This document shows positions 1 through 8,853 of a stretch of DNA of 48,001 nt, piece by piece. Every line of letters begins with the position of its first letter. Position 1 is the first letter of the stretch. Source of the stretch: Rhodospirillales bacterium 69-11 (GTDB lineage Bacteria; Pseudomonadota; Alphaproteobacteria; Acetobacterales; Acetobacteraceae). The notes beneath the pieces were generated by a model that was given only the letters and a program-made list of their open reading frames with translations, made no database searches and was not told where the DNA came from. The position numbers and the translations under genes are program-made. The stretch spans positions 47,667-95,667 of the forward strand of contig MKTV01000049.1 in assembly GCA_001898425.1 (NCBI GenBank). Reading direction: 5' to 3'.

Positions 1-1
1 C

Positions 2-1342
2 GTATTGGCCAGCGGCAGCAGCACCAACGACACGAATCTCACCGTCACGCTGAATCTGGCCGGAACCAACGCGAGCGCTGGCGATACGGTGCAGCTGTAC
101 AACGGAACTGGTACCGGCTCACCACTAGGTCCGGCGGTCACCCTGTCGGCCGCAGACATCGCGTCCAACAGCATCCAGGTCCAGACTGGGCTGCTGACCA
201 ACGACACCACGTATCAGATTTCCGCTCGGATCACGGATCAGGCCGGCAACCAGAGCGGCGCGTCGGCCGCCTTCACGGTCAGGGAGGATTCCACCGCGGT
301 CTGCTACGTGGCAGGTACCCATATCGCGACGGTCGACGGAGAGAAGCCGGTCGAAGCGCTGCAGGCAGGCGACCTCGTGCTGGTGGCGGACGGCGAGGGC
401 TGGAGGCCGCGACCGGTGCAATGGATCGGCCATCGGTCCATCCGGCTCGACCGGCACCCCGATCCGCGGCTTGTCGCGCCTGTTAGAGTATTGCGGGACG
501 CGTTTGCCGATGGTGAGCCACACCGCGATCTCGTCCTTTCGCCGGACCATGCGGTCTTCGTCGACGGCAAGCTGATCGCGATCCGTCAGTTGATCAACGG
601 TGCAACGATCCAGCCAGAGGCGGCCATGGCCTCGGTCGCGTATTTCCATGTGGCCCTCGATGCGCACGGCATCCTGCTTGCCGAGAATCTGCCGGCCGAA
701 AGCTATCTGGATACAGGCAATGTCGGCTTCTTCAGCAACGCCGAAGTGCCAATGGTCCTGCATCCGGACCTCCTCACGGACTCGACGAATGCGGACCGTG
801 CGGCCGGATCCTGCGCTCCTTTCGTCTGGGAGGAGGCGCACGTTAGGCCCGTATGGACGCTATTGGCAGATCGCGCTCGCGCGATGGGTTTCGCGACTTT
901 CGAGGCGAAGACTGCGAGTGATCCCGGTCTGCGGGTGATGGCGAAGGGCCGGACCCTGCGCCCGCTCTACGCGGAAGCCGGGCTCTACCTTTTCGCACTG
1001 CCTCCCGGCACACGGACGGTGCGTCTGCTGTCGGGCAGCGGTTCCCCGGCCGACACGCATCCCTGGCTGGATGACAGGCGAAGGCTGGGCGTGAACGTCG
1101 AGCGGATCACGCTGCGTAGCACGGTCGCGCTGGAGGAGGTGCCACTGGACCATCCGGCCCTGGATGCGGGCTGGTGGGCGATCGAGCGCACGGACATGAC
1201 GATGCGTCGCTGGACGGACGGCAATGCGGTACTGCCGCTGCCCGAAGGGGACGGCGCCACTGTGCTCGAGATCCGGATCGCCCCGACCGACCTGGTCCAT
1301 TCTGAGGCGGGAGATGTTCGGGCGAGAACGCTGGCGGCCTGA
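2..1342 (+). CDS. Hint-domain protein, 5' end outside the window
   Basis: The reading frame is open from the left edge, so the N-terminus is missing; a TTG at 5 is not a convincing start. The first ~90 visible residues look like a bacterial Ig-like/adhesin module rich in Thr, Ser, Asn and Gly. A Hint (Hedgehog/intein) module follows, opening with Cys at about residue 99 in CYVAGTHIATVDG, then VEALQAGDLVLVADG and the later LSPDHAVFVDG block. The remaining ~220 residues are a C-terminal region often found after Hint_2 domains in Alphaproteobacteria. Family knowledge: Hint modules can self-cleave, and these proteins are usually secreted. Substrate and function here are unknown. It converges on the glycosyltransferase downstream. 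Confidence 0.8.
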   Translation, partial: VLASGSSTNDTNLTVTLNLAGTNASAGDTVQLYNGTGTGSPLGPAVTLSAADIASNSIQVQTGLLTNDTTYQISARITDQAGNQSGASAAFTVREDSTAVCYVAGTHIATVDGEKPVEALQAGDLVLVADGEGWRPRPVQWIGHRSIRLDRHPDPRLVAPVRVLRDAFADGEPHRDLVLSPDHAVFVDGKLIAIRQLINGATIQPEAAMASVAYFHVALDAHGILLAENLPAESYLDTGNVGFFSNAEVPMVLHPDLLTDSTNADRAAGSCAPFVWEEAHVRPVWTLLADRARAMGFATFEAKTASDPGLRVMAKGRTLRPLYAEAGLYLFALPPGTRTVRLLSGSGSPADTHPWLDDRRRLGVNVERITLRSTVALEEVPLDHPALDAGWWAIERTDMTMRRWTDGNAVLPLPEGDGATVLEIRIAPTDLVHSEAGDVRARTLAA

Positions 1343-1458
1343 ACATCCTCTCAACACCGGGCGTCATCGGCGGGTGCCGTCGATGACGCAGGTCCGGTTC
1401 ACTGCACGCAACATTCGCGTCTGGCCGTAGCGCGGCTGTCCGGTAGCGCGGATCGGGA

Positions 1459-4455
1459 TCACCCGGCCCCGATCACCCGATCCAACACCCGCCGGATGAC
1501 CGCGGCATACGCCTCCTCGCTCGTCTCTTCGGCGAGACGGGCGAGCGCGTTGTCACGCAACCGGGTCCAGAGCGCATCGTCACGGTAGAGCTGGATCACT
1601 GCGGCAGCGAAAGCCGCGGCATCGGTCTGCGGGGCGGCCAGCAGGTCGCGGCCGGACTCCCAACCCACCTGCGCTCGCAGCAGCTCCGTCGCCACGACCG
1701 GCAATCCGAAACTCGCCGCCTCGTGCACCTTGTACGGCGTGCCGGCGGCGACGCGGGTGGGCGCGACGAAGATCCGATGTGCGTCGTATAGCGGCTCCGT
1801 GTTCTCCACCGCGCCCCGCAGCGTCACGCGCGGATGGTCGGCGAAGCGGGCGAGCGAGACCTCCGGCCCCTGGAATCCGACGACGGTCAGCCGTGTCTCC
1901 CATCCGAGAGTCTGCTCGATCATCGGCAGCACCTCGTCGACGAACCATGTCAGGCTGTCGTAGTTCGGGCTGTCCTCCTGGTGCAGGGCGCCGACGAACA
2001 GCAGGCCCGCGCGACGCGCGAACGGGCGCGGTGTGGGCCGCAGCGGACGCATGTGACCGAGCACCACGGGGTCGGGGACGCCGCGGGTGCGAAGCAGGCT
2101 GGCTTCCGCCTCGTTGACGGCGATCACCTGGGCGCAGTCGTCGATCTGCGAGAACTCCAGGTCGAGAGCGGCGTCGAGATCGAACGGCTCGCCGCGACGC
2201 ATTGCGAGCTGAGCCGCGCGTACGGCAAACAATGCTTCGGTGTCGAGGATGACGGGCGGCACGGCGCCCTCCTGCCGGAGCCGTTCGAGCATCGGGCGGA
2301 TGCGGCCGAGATTGTGCGTGCGCTCGACCCAGATCGCGTCGTAGTAGCCTGCGCGGCCCAGCAGGAAGGCCTGGAACTGGTCGAGCCAGCGGTCGTGCAT
2401 CACCTCGACCGTGTCGGGCATGTCGGCGAAGACCAATGCGAGGTCGAAGCCGTTCGGCAGCAGCGGATAGACCGTGACGGCGCAGCCGAGGCCGGCCAGC
2501 ACGCACAGGATGTCGTTCGAGCGGACGAAGCCGGAGCCGATCGCGCGCAGCGGGATCTGATCTTCGACGAACAGGATGCGCCGACGTCGCGGGCCGGCCT
2601 CGCGGGCTCGAAGTTGCGCGGCGGGATCGGGCAGGCTCCGACCGTCCAGCACCGCGGCGTGCTTGGCGGCGAACAGGGCGCGGCGTTCGGCGATCGCCGT
2701 CTCCGCCGCCTGCGCACTGGCGGCGCTGCCGTATTCGTGGTGATGGATCACCACCGAGGGATCGTAGACCACGCGCAGCCCGGCGGCGTGTATGCGCAGG
2801 CAGAGATCGGTGTCCTCGTAGTAGGCCGGCGCGAAGGCGTCGTCGAACCCGTCCAGCCTGCGCAGCAGTTCGGCGCGCAGCATCAGGAACACCCCCGAAC
2901 AGAAATCGACGTCGCGCACGAAGTTGGCCTCGGGCGCGAGCGGGGAGGCATCGCGCAGGTAGCCGCTGGTGTGCCCGTCTGCCCAGACGATGCTGCCGGC
3001 TTCCTGCAGCAGCCCGTGCGTGCGCACGACCTTGCCGCCGACGGCGCCGATCGTCGGATCGGACCGCAGCCGTCGCAGGGCCGCGTCCACGGCGTCGGGG
3101 GCGAGCTCCACGTCGTTGTTCAGCAGCAGCACGCACTCGACCGTCGGCGCGACCGCCTGCAGCGCGGCGTTGCAGCCGCGCAGGAATCCGATGTTCTGCT
3201 CGAAGCGCAGGAGCGTCGCGCCGCGGACGAAGCGGGTGATGAACTGCGTCTCGTCCATCGATCCGGAATCGACCAGGATGAGCTGGATCGGTTCCGCGTG
3301 GTTCGCGCGCAGCGAGGCGAGCGCCATCATGGTCAGCGGGAACTTGTCGTGCACGACCACGATCACCGCCAGCGCCGGCGGCGTGGGTGTTTCGAAGGAG
3401 AGAGGCGTGCGCGCGAAGATCGGCAGCAGCAGCTCCGCCTTGCGGCGGAACATCGCCTTCGCCTGCGGCTCCGCCAAACGCTGCTGTGCCGGTTCGGCCG
3501 CGAGCAGGCCCGCCTTGCGTCCGATCGTAAGGTAGTGCGCGAAGGGATCGGCGGCGAGGCCGCGGCGCAGGTCGTGCCGCACCGTCTCGTGTGTCATGTA
3601 GTAGGCGAGGTCGATGTCCTCCGTGGGTGCGCGGAGTTCATGCACACCGTGGCGCAGGAAATGCGCATAGCCGTTGCGGAACTGGCCGGCCTCGATGGCC
3701 GGCAGCAATTCGCGGTAGCGGCTGAGGTAATAGGCCTCCGAGAAGTCCGGCAAGGGATCGAAGTCGCGCGGTGTATCGTTGCAAAGGTAATGATGCAGCG
3801 CGCACAGCCACGTGCCGGCGTCGATCGCCGTCGCCACGTCAGGATACCGCTCCAGGTACCAGGCCGGGTCGAAATAGGCGGAGACCTGCGGTTCGGCGGC
3901 GCTCGGAAGCTGCGCGAGGAAGTGGCGGAACGGACCATGCGCCAGGACAGCCGGCTGCTCATCCTCCGGCTGTGCCGCGACGTAGCGCCGGGAGTCGAAC
4001 ATGAGATGGCCGATCCGGCCTTCGCGGCTGCCGTCTCGCAGGAAGTGGTCGTATCCGTTGGCGAAGCCGGCGCCGCCCAGCGCTTCGTCGGTCAGGTCCG
4101 GATGCCGGCGGCGATAGGCCATCTCCTCGAACAGCCAGTGCGGCGAGCGGTCACCGCCGCCGCGGCAATACGAGTCGAAGGCGGAGGCATACTCGCCATC
4201 GGCGATCCGGGCGAGGACACCGGGATAGCTCCGTCGGTGCCAGGCTTCGTCGAACAGCGGGTTGGGCGAGTGGCCCAGGCCCTGGCCGAACGTGAAGTAG
4301 AACTCCAGCACGGCCTCGGGCGGGGCGTCGGCCAGGTCGGCCGTCGCCTCGGGATAGGTCCGGCGGTACCAGGCCGCGTCGAACACCGCCCAGGGCACCA
4401 GCGTCTCCCCGGGCAGCTTTAGCATCGCCCGCACCGGCCGATCGATCAGTGGCAT
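1459..4455 (-). CDS. Large glycosyltransferase: N-terminal repeats + GT2 + GT4 domains
   Basis: About 998 residues. Residues ~1-330 hold about seven degenerate repeats of 45-60 residues, each opening with an FD-x-x-WY-like motif followed by a YPD-like motif and ending near an HYL/HFL-x-x-G motif. A GT2 domain starts near residue 360 (LAVIVVVHDKF) with LLLNNDVELAPDA near 445 as the likely nucleotide-sugar/metal motif. A GT4-like domain runs from ~625 (RRILFVEDQIPL) to ~990 with HEAASFGLPVVAT. Such proteins usually build surface polysaccharide or glycosylate proteins; the acceptor is unknown. I chose ATG 4455 because GGGAGG lies just upstream; a TTG at 4467 is less likely. No other polysaccharide genes adjoin it. 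Confidence 0.85.
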   Translation of the reverse strand: MPLIDRPVRAMLKLPGETLVPWAVFDAAWYRRTYPEATADLADAPPEAVLEFYFTFGQGLGHSPNPLFDEAWHRRSYPGVLARIADGEYASAFDSYCRGGGDRSPHWLFEEMAYRRRHPDLTDEALGGAGFANGYDHFLRDGSREGRIGHLMFDSRRYVAAQPEDEQPAVLAHGPFRHFLAQLPSAAEPQVSAYFDPAWYLERYPDVATAIDAGTWLCALHHYLCNDTPRDFDPLPDFSEAYYLSRYRELLPAIEAGQFRNGYAHFLRHGVHELRAPTEDIDLAYYMTHETVRHDLRRGLAADPFAHYLTIGRKAGLLAAEPAQQRLAEPQAKAMFRRKAELLLPIFARTPLSFETPTPPALAVIVVVHDKFPLTMMALASLRANHAEPIQLILVDSGSMDETQFITRFVRGATLLRFEQNIGFLRGCNAALQAVAPTVECVLLLNNDVELAPDAVDAALRRLRSDPTIGAVGGKVVRTHGLLQEAGSIVWADGHTSGYLRDASPLAPEANFVRDVDFCSGVFLMLRAELLRRLDGFDDAFAPAYYEDTDLCLRIHAAGLRVVYDPSVVIHHHEYGSAASAQAAETAIAERRALFAAKHAAVLDGRSLPDPAAQLRAREAGPRRRRILFVEDQIPLRAIGSGFVRSNDILCVLAGLGCAVTVYPLLPNGFDLALVFADMPDTVEVMHDRWLDQFQAFLLGRAGYYDAIWVERTHNLGRIRPMLERLRQEGAVPPVILDTEALFAVRAAQLAMRRGEPFDLDAALDLEFSQIDDCAQVIAVNEAEASLLRTRGVPDPVVLGHMRPLRPTPRPFARRAGLLFVGALHQEDSPNYDSLTWFVDEVLPMIEQTLGWETRLTVVGFQGPEVSLARFADHPRVTLRGAVENTEPLYDAHRIFVAPTRVAAGTPYKVHEAASFGLPVVATELLRAQVGWESGRDLLAAPQTDAAAFAAAVIQLYRDDALWTRLRDNALARLAEETSEEAYAAVIRRVLDRVIGAG

Positions 4456-4493
4456 GCCGCCTCCCAATCACCGGCCGATGGGCGCGGTGACGT

Positions 4494-5741
4494 CTAGACC
4501 CGGCGCTTCACGTGCAGGACGCCGTCCCGCTGCAGCGCGGCGATCTCCTCCTCCGAGTAGCCGTGCGCCGTCAACACATCCGTTGCGTTTTCGCCAAATT
4601 TCGGCGGCGGACGGCGCGTGCCGCCCTGGGTGCGGCTGAACTTGATCGGCGTGCCGATGCCCCGGTACCAGTCGAGCTCGGTCACCATCTCCCGATGTTC
4701 GGTGTGTGGCGCGGCCGTGGACTCATCGACCGGCAGCACCGGCCCGGCGGGGACGCCGTTGCGGATCAGCCTCAGCGACAGCTCGTTGCCGTCCTGGTCG
4801 GCGAAGGCGGCGGCCAGCGCCTCGGTGAGCGCGGCGCGGTTGACGTTGCGCTCCCCATTGTTGGCGAAGCGCGGATCGTCCGCCATCTCCGGCCGGCCGA
4901 TCAGCTCGCACAGCTTGCGGAACTGGCCGTTGTTGCCGCTGGCGATGAAGATCTCGCAGGTGCGCGTGGGATACTTGTCGTACGGCACCAGGTTCGGATG
5001 CGGGTTGCCGGTGCCGGCCGGGCGCTTGCCGTTCAGGAAGAAGTTGGCCGCCTGCGGATGCAACAGCGCCATGCCGCAATCGTACAGCGTCATGTCGAGA
5101 TACTGGCCACGCCCGGACGTCCCGCGCTCATGCAGCGCCATCAGGATGCCGACCGCGGAATAGAGGCCGGTGCCCATGTCGACGATCGCCGTGCCCAACC
5201 GCATCGGGCCGGTGGAGGCGTCGCCGTTGATGCTCATCAGCCCGGTCATCGCCTGCAGGATGGCGTCGTAGCCCGGCAGCCCGCCCAGCGGGCCGTCCGC
5301 GCCGAAGCCGGAGATGCGGCAATGGATCAGGCCGGGGAACTTCTCCGACAGGACGTCGTAGCCGATGCCCCATTTCTCCATCGAGCCCGGCTTGAAGTTC
5401 TCGATCAGCACGTCCGCATCCTCGAGCAGGCGCATCAGCACCGCGCGCCCGTCGGGCTTGCTGATGTCGAGGCCGATCGAGCGCTTGTTGCGGTTCACGC
5501 CGATGAAGTAGCTGGCGTCGCCCTCATGGAACGGAGGGCCCCAGTCGCGCACCTCGTCGCCCTGTGGCGGCTCGACCTTGATCACGTCCGCGCCGTGATC
5601 CGACAGGATCATGGTGCAGTACGGCCCCCCCAGCACGCGGGTCAGGTCCACGACCTTGATGCCCGCGAGCGCGCCCGCGGTGCGGGCCAGCCCCTTGCCG
5701 GCCGCGGCCGGCTTCGTCGAACCATCCATCGGCGCTGTCAC
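4494..5741 (-). CDS. CaiB/BaiF family (class III) CoA-transferase
   Basis: 415 residues, full length for the family. It opens with a poorly conserved ~25-residue leader, so ATG at M5 is also possible. The core begins GIKVVDLTRVLGGPYCT, then ADVIKVEPPQGDEVR and NRNKRSIGLD. The catalytic aspartate expected to form the acyl-anhydride intermediate is D159 in PGYDAI. Family members move CoA between carboxylic acids (formate/oxalate, carnitine, arylic acids, itaconate-type acids); the substrate cannot be read from sequence. The next gene downstream on the same strand is the glycosyltransferase, and a dienelactone hydrolase lies upstream, so a catabolic role is plausible. A second family member lies at 26349-27488. 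Confidence 0.9.
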   Translation of the reverse strand: MTAPMDGSTKPAAAGKGLARTAGALAGIKVVDLTRVLGGPYCTMILSDHGADVIKVEPPQGDEVRDWGPPFHEGDASYFIGVNRNKRSIGLDISKPDGRAVLMRLLEDADVLIENFKPGSMEKWGIGYDVLSEKFPGLIHCRISGFGADGPLGGLPGYDAILQAMTGLMSINGDASTGPMRLGTAIVDMGTGLYSAVGILMALHERGTSGRGQYLDMTLYDCGMALLHPQAANFFLNGKRPAGTGNPHPNLVPYDKYPTRTCEIFIASGNNGQFRKLCELIGRPEMADDPRFANNGERNVNRAALTEALAAAFADQDGNELSLRLIRNGVPAGPVLPVDESTAAPHTEHREMVTELDWYRGIGTPIKFSRTQGGTRRPPPKFGENATDVLTAHGYSEEEIAALQRDGVLHVKRRV

Positions 5742-5903
5742 TCCCTCCGCAGCACGATCTGCGGTTTCATACGGCGGTCACGCACGCTCGGCCAGGGCCG
5801 CGTCGGTTGCAAAAAGCCGGTGCGCCGGCCTGGGTCCCGACGGGCGACCGCGCGACCATTCGGCGTGCCCTCCGCAATCCTGCCCGCCGGATTCCGCGAC
5901 GGA

Positions 5904-6602
5904 TCAGCCCAGCGCCGCGACGAGCGCTTCGGCGCTGCGGCCATTGGCGATCGTGGCCGACCGCCCGTCCCAATGCACGCCGTTCACCCGCGCGAACGCA
6001 TGGTTCGCGTTCGGATAGACGTAGGTCGCGACTTGCGCATGGCCCTTGGTCGCCTCGACCACCTTGGCGCGGCCTTCGGGCGGGAAGAACTCGTCCTTGT
6101 CGGCGACGTGGACGACCAGCGGGCGCGTGACCTTGCCGAGGTCCCCCAGCAGCCCGTCGAGCCCGACCCCGTAATAGGAAATGTTCACGTCGGCGTCGGA
6201 CTGTTCCGCCATCATGAAGGCGAGCCGCCCGCCCAGGCAGTAGCCCATCGTCGCGACCTTGCCGTTCGCGCCCGACAGGGTGCGCGCCGCGGCGACGGTC
6301 GCCTTCAGGTCCTCGATGCCTTTCGCCTGGTCGAAGGCGTTGAACAGCTCGAATGCCTTCTTCCACTCCGCCTCGGACTTGTCGGTGATGTCGATGCCGG
6401 GCTCGAGCCGCCAGAACAGGTCGGGGCAGACGGCGATGAAGCCGAGGTCGGCCACCCAGGCGGCGGTGTCGCGCATCGCCTGGTTCACGCCGAAGATCTC
6501 CTGGATCAGCACGACGACGCCGGCCGGCTTCGCCTTGGGTTCAGCGACGAAAGCCGAGAAGCTGCCGCTGCCGTCGCTCGCCTGGATCGTGATGCTGGCC
6601 AT
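5904..6602 (-). CDS. Dienelactone hydrolase family protein
   Basis: 232 residues, the usual length of carboxymethylenebutenolidase-type alpha/beta hydrolases. The nucleophile is Cys122 in GYCLGG rather than Ser, as in true dienelactone hydrolases. Other expected residues are visible: Glu36 in QEIFG, an Asp near 168-170 in ADKDEFF and His201 in NANHAF. Family members hydrolyse cyclic lactones in aromatic ring-cleavage pathways, but many paralogues act on unknown esters. No other aromatic-degradation gene is present, so the exact substrate is open. The start ATG at 6602 is preceded by a purine-rich GGGAGAG. It could be co-transcribed with the CoA-transferase 162 nt downstream. Confidence 0.88.
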   Translation of the reverse strand: MASITIQASDGSGSFSAFVAEPKAKPAGVVVLIQEIFGVNQAMRDTAAWVADLGFIAVCPDLFWRLEPGIDITDKSEAEWKKAFELFNAFDQAKGIEDLKATVAAARTLSGANGKVATMGYCLGGRLAFMMAEQSDADVNISYYGVGLDGLLGDLGKVTRPLVVHVADKDEFFPPEGRAKVVEATKGHAQVATYVYPNANHAFARVNGVHWDGRSATIANGRSAEALVAALG

Positions 6603-6669
6603 CGTGTCTCTCCCTGCTCGAGCGGGCGAGGATAGACCAGATCGCCCCCACAGGGGCAGGGGCAGGGGA

Positions 6670-7245
6670 CTATGGCGGCGGCGGCACCCAAGGGACCAAT
6701 GGCGCGTCGCGGCGCACGTAGAGCGGATGCTTCGGGCTCCCGTCGGCGTTGATCGCGAAACACATGGGCTGCACGCCGATCTCCGACAGCAGCCGTGCGA
6801 TCGCCGCGCCGCGGCCGCGCAGGGACTGCGGTGGCTGGCCCCAGCCCACCACCACCAGCGGCGCGGCCGCAGCGAAGCGGCGGATCGTGGCGTCGTTCTC
6901 CGCGCCCACCGGATCGTCGACCGCCAGCAGGTCCTCCTTGCGGGTGGCGCGGTAGCCGAACGCGTTCAGCATCACCAGCCCGCCATAGCCCCAGCGCCGC
7001 GCACGGTCGCAGCATCCCGCCACGGTCGGGTCGTTGCAGTCGATATCGGCGGTGCTGGGATTCATGCCGATCTGCACGGGAAGCCCGCCGCTGCCGATCG
7101 GCATGCCGTCCCAGCGCCGCTCCAACCACCAGCGATAGCGATCGTCGGCGGAGAACGCGGCGTCGGACACGGTGTCGGCCGCCACGCGCAGCCGCACCTT
7201 GCCGCCCGGATCGTGCTGGCGGCGGGACGGTGCGTCAGCGCGCAT
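6670..7245 (-). CDS. DUF1643 domain-containing protein
   Basis: 191 residues. The family signature GMNPSTAD sits near residue 60, followed by CNDPT and RWGYGGLVMLNAFGYRAT, and later VVVGWG and HPLYV. DUF1643 proteins are small, widespread in bacteria and phages, and have no established biochemical role; their fold is thought to resemble nucleotide-processing enzymes, which is not demonstrable here. The C-terminus ends in a proline run. The ATG at 7245 lacks a strong ribosome-binding site, and the first ~20 residues are poorly conserved, so a later start is possible. The gene stands alone between the hydrolase and ornithine decarboxylase genes. Confidence 0.75.
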   Translation of the reverse strand: MRADAPSRRQHDPGGKVRLRVAADTVSDAAFSADDRYRWWLERRWDGMPIGSGGLPVQIGMNPSTADIDCNDPTVAGCCDRARRWGYGGLVMLNAFGYRATRKEDLLAVDDPVGAENDATIRRFAAAAPLVVVGWGQPPQSLRGRGAAIARLLSEIGVQPMCFAINADGSPKHPLYVRRDAPLVPWVPPPP

Positions 7246-7266
7246 GGCGGCGCATATCGAGATGAA

Positions 7267-7356
7267 GCGGGAGAGGGGCGCATCCCGTCCGCCTCAGCGA
7301 AGCCGGATGGACCGGGAGAAGAGCGCATCCCGTCCGGCTCGGCGAAGCCGGACGGC
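7267..7356. repeat. 45-bp tandem duplication with stem-loops
   Basis: Two imperfect copies of a 45-bp unit containing CGCATCCCGTCCG. The second copy contains a 10-bp inverted repeat CCGTCCGGCT/AGCCGGACGG around a CGGCGA loop; the first carries a degraded version. It lies between the stop of the ornithine decarboxylase gene and the start of the DUF1643 gene. It may act as a transcript-end structure for the decarboxylase, but no T-tract follows. Confidence 0.7.
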
Positions 7357-7400
7357 GCGTCACCACGTGCGCGCGGGGCGGTGACCCCGGCGCGTCATGG

Positions 7401-8531
7401 TCAGAGGTAGTGTTCCTGCAGCGGCGCGAAGCCGTTGAACCTTTGGCTGGCATAGGTCGTGACATACGCGCCGGTGGAGAGCAGTTCCACCCGGTCCCCG
7501 CAGGCCAGCTTCAGCGGCAGCCGGTAGTTCGACTTCTCGTACAGGATGTCGGCGCCATCGCAGGTCGGGCCGGCGATCGCCACCGGACCCATCGGCGTTC
7601 CGTCATGCGGCGTGGCGATGCGGTACTTGATCGCCTCACCCTCCGTCTCCGCCAGACCGCCGAAGCGGCCGATGTCCAGGTATACCCAGCGCACCGGGTC
7701 GGCCGGATCCTTGCGGCTGACCAGCACCACCTCGGCGCTGACCAGGCCCGCGTCGCCGACGACGAAGCGGCCCGGCTCGATCAGCATCTCCGGCAGGTTG
7801 TTGCCGAAATGCGCGACCATCGCGCCCATGATCGCGTTGCCGAACATGTCGATCTCCGGCACGTCGTCGCGATACCGGGTGGGGAAGCCGCCGCCCAGGT
7901 TCATCATGCGCAGGTTGACGCCGGCCTCGGTCAGGTCGGTGAACAGCATCGCAGCCTTGCCGATCGCGAGCTCATAGGCGCGCGTCGAGGTCTGCTGGCT
8001 GCCGACATGGAACGACAGGCCGTACGGATCGAGTCCCATCTCGCCCGCGCGCAGCATCAGCGTGCGCGCGTTCTCGATAGTGGTGCCGAACTTACGCGAC
8101 AGCGGCCAGTCGGCGCCTTCGTTCTCGACCAGCAGGCGGCAATAGACGCGCGCGCCGGGGGCGTTCTGCGCGAGCTTCTCCAGCTCCTCGGCAGAATCGA
8201 AGGCGAACAGCGACACGCCCTGCGCATGCGCGCGGCGGATCGCCGAGACCTTCTTGATCGTGTTGCCGAAGCTGATGGCTTCCGGCCGCGCCCCGGCCTC
8301 GAGGCAGGCGGCGACCTCTTCCCAGCTCGCCGCATCGAAGAAGCTGGACAGGCGCACCAGCCGCTCCAGCACCGGGCGCGCCGGGTTGGCCTTCACCGCG
8401 TAGTAGATGCGAGCCAGCGGCAGAGCCGATTGCAGCGCGCGGAACTTCTCCTCCACGCGGTCCACGTCGAGCACCAGGCACGGCGTCGCCGGCTGCTGCT
8501 CAGCAAGGAATCGGGCGATTTTCGGAGTCAT
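7401..8531 (-). CDS. Ornithine decarboxylase (fold-III PLP enzyme, LysA/ODC family)
   Basis: About 376 residues. The PLP lysine is K47 in YYAVKANP. Other family landmarks are SFGNTIKK, ENEGADWPLSRKFG, SFHVGSQQ, GGGFPTRY and, near residue 322, CDGADILYE with the active-site Cys contributed across the dimer. This is the eukaryote-like alanine-racemase-fold ODC common in Alphaproteobacteria, giving putrescine from ornithine; lysine or both may be used, as some members are bifunctional. ATG 8531 fits known N-termini better than the upstream in-frame start at 8561. A long, less GC-rich leader precedes it (8532-8680), and such genes in this class often carry the speF leader RNA. The gene is divergent from the YihY-family gene. 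Confidence 0.9.
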   Translation of the reverse strand: MTPKIARFLAEQQPATPCLVLDVDRVEEKFRALQSALPLARIYYAVKANPARPVLERLVRLSSFFDAASWEEVAACLEAGARPEAISFGNTIKKVSAIRRAHAQGVSLFAFDSAEELEKLAQNAPGARVYCRLLVENEGADWPLSRKFGTTIENARTLMLRAGEMGLDPYGLSFHVGSQQTSTRAYELAIGKAAMLFTDLTEAGVNLRMMNLGGGFPTRYRDDVPEIDMFGNAIMGAMVAHFGNNLPEMLIEPGRFVVGDAGLVSAEVVLVSRKDPADPVRWVYLDIGRFGGLAETEGEAIKYRIATPHDGTPMGPVAIAGPTCDGADILYEKSNYRLPLKLACGDRVELLSTGAYVTTYASQRFNGFAPLQEHYL

Positions 8532-8680
8532 CGCACCGGGCCCCCTCTGTTGGACGCCCACCTGTCAAGGCGATGGACGTAGTTGACGAAACGGTCGAAC
8601 GAACCAGCGACCAGACGATTGCCAGAACGCTTGACGTCGTTGCGTAACCACGGTGGGCCAGAGGCACGTGCGTTGCTGCG
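8532..8680 (-). ncRNA. Putative structured 5' leader of ornithine decarboxylase (speF-type candidate)
   Basis: About 150 nt upstream of the decarboxylase are clearly less GC-rich than the surroundings and contain several short complementary segments, such as GGTCG/CGACC around a CTGGTTCGTT loop and CCACC/GGTGG-like pairs. Family knowledge: the speF RNA motif was described upstream of COG0019 ornithine decarboxylases in Alphaproteobacteria. I cannot run a covariance model, so identity with that motif is inference from gene context and composition. Confidence 0.4.
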
Positions 8681-8715
8681 TGGGGGGCGACATAGGACCC
8701 CCCACCCCCCCACGC
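8678..8715. repeat. G6/C-tract inverted repeat with two alternative pairings
   Basis: GCGTGGGGGG at 8678-8687 can pair with CCCCCCACGC at 8706-8715 (10 bp), or its GTGGGGGG part with CCCCCCAC at 8698-8705 (8 bp). The two hairpins are mutually exclusive. It sits just upstream of the decarboxylase leader. The pairing is directly visible; any regulatory role is inference. Confidence 0.65.
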
Positions 8716-8853
8716 AATAGGGAAATGTGCGGGCGGGGGAAAAAATCGGGATGGCGGGATGCGGCGCGAAGGCGGCACGACGGCAAATCCAGACCCTGGC
8801 CGCGCACGTAGCCACGGGATAGACCGTCCACGACGGCAGAGGAGCCGCGCCGC

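Larger units (their letters stand above)
8532..8853. other. Divergent intergenic region, decarboxylase / YihY
   Basis: A 322-nt gene-free stretch between two divergent genes. It holds the putative decarboxylase leader (8532-8680), a G/C-tract inverted repeat (8678-8715) and an A6 run near 8740. Promoters for both genes are expected here but I could not assign -35/-10 boxes with confidence. No convincing small ORF was seen. Confidence 0.6.

Noticed and set aside
1834-4422. 862-codon plus-strand open frame antisense to the glycosyltransferase
   Set aside because: The minus-strand glycosyltransferase has clear domains and motifs; the plus-strand translation is His/Gln/Arg-rich without domain features, as expected for a shadow in GC-rich DNA.
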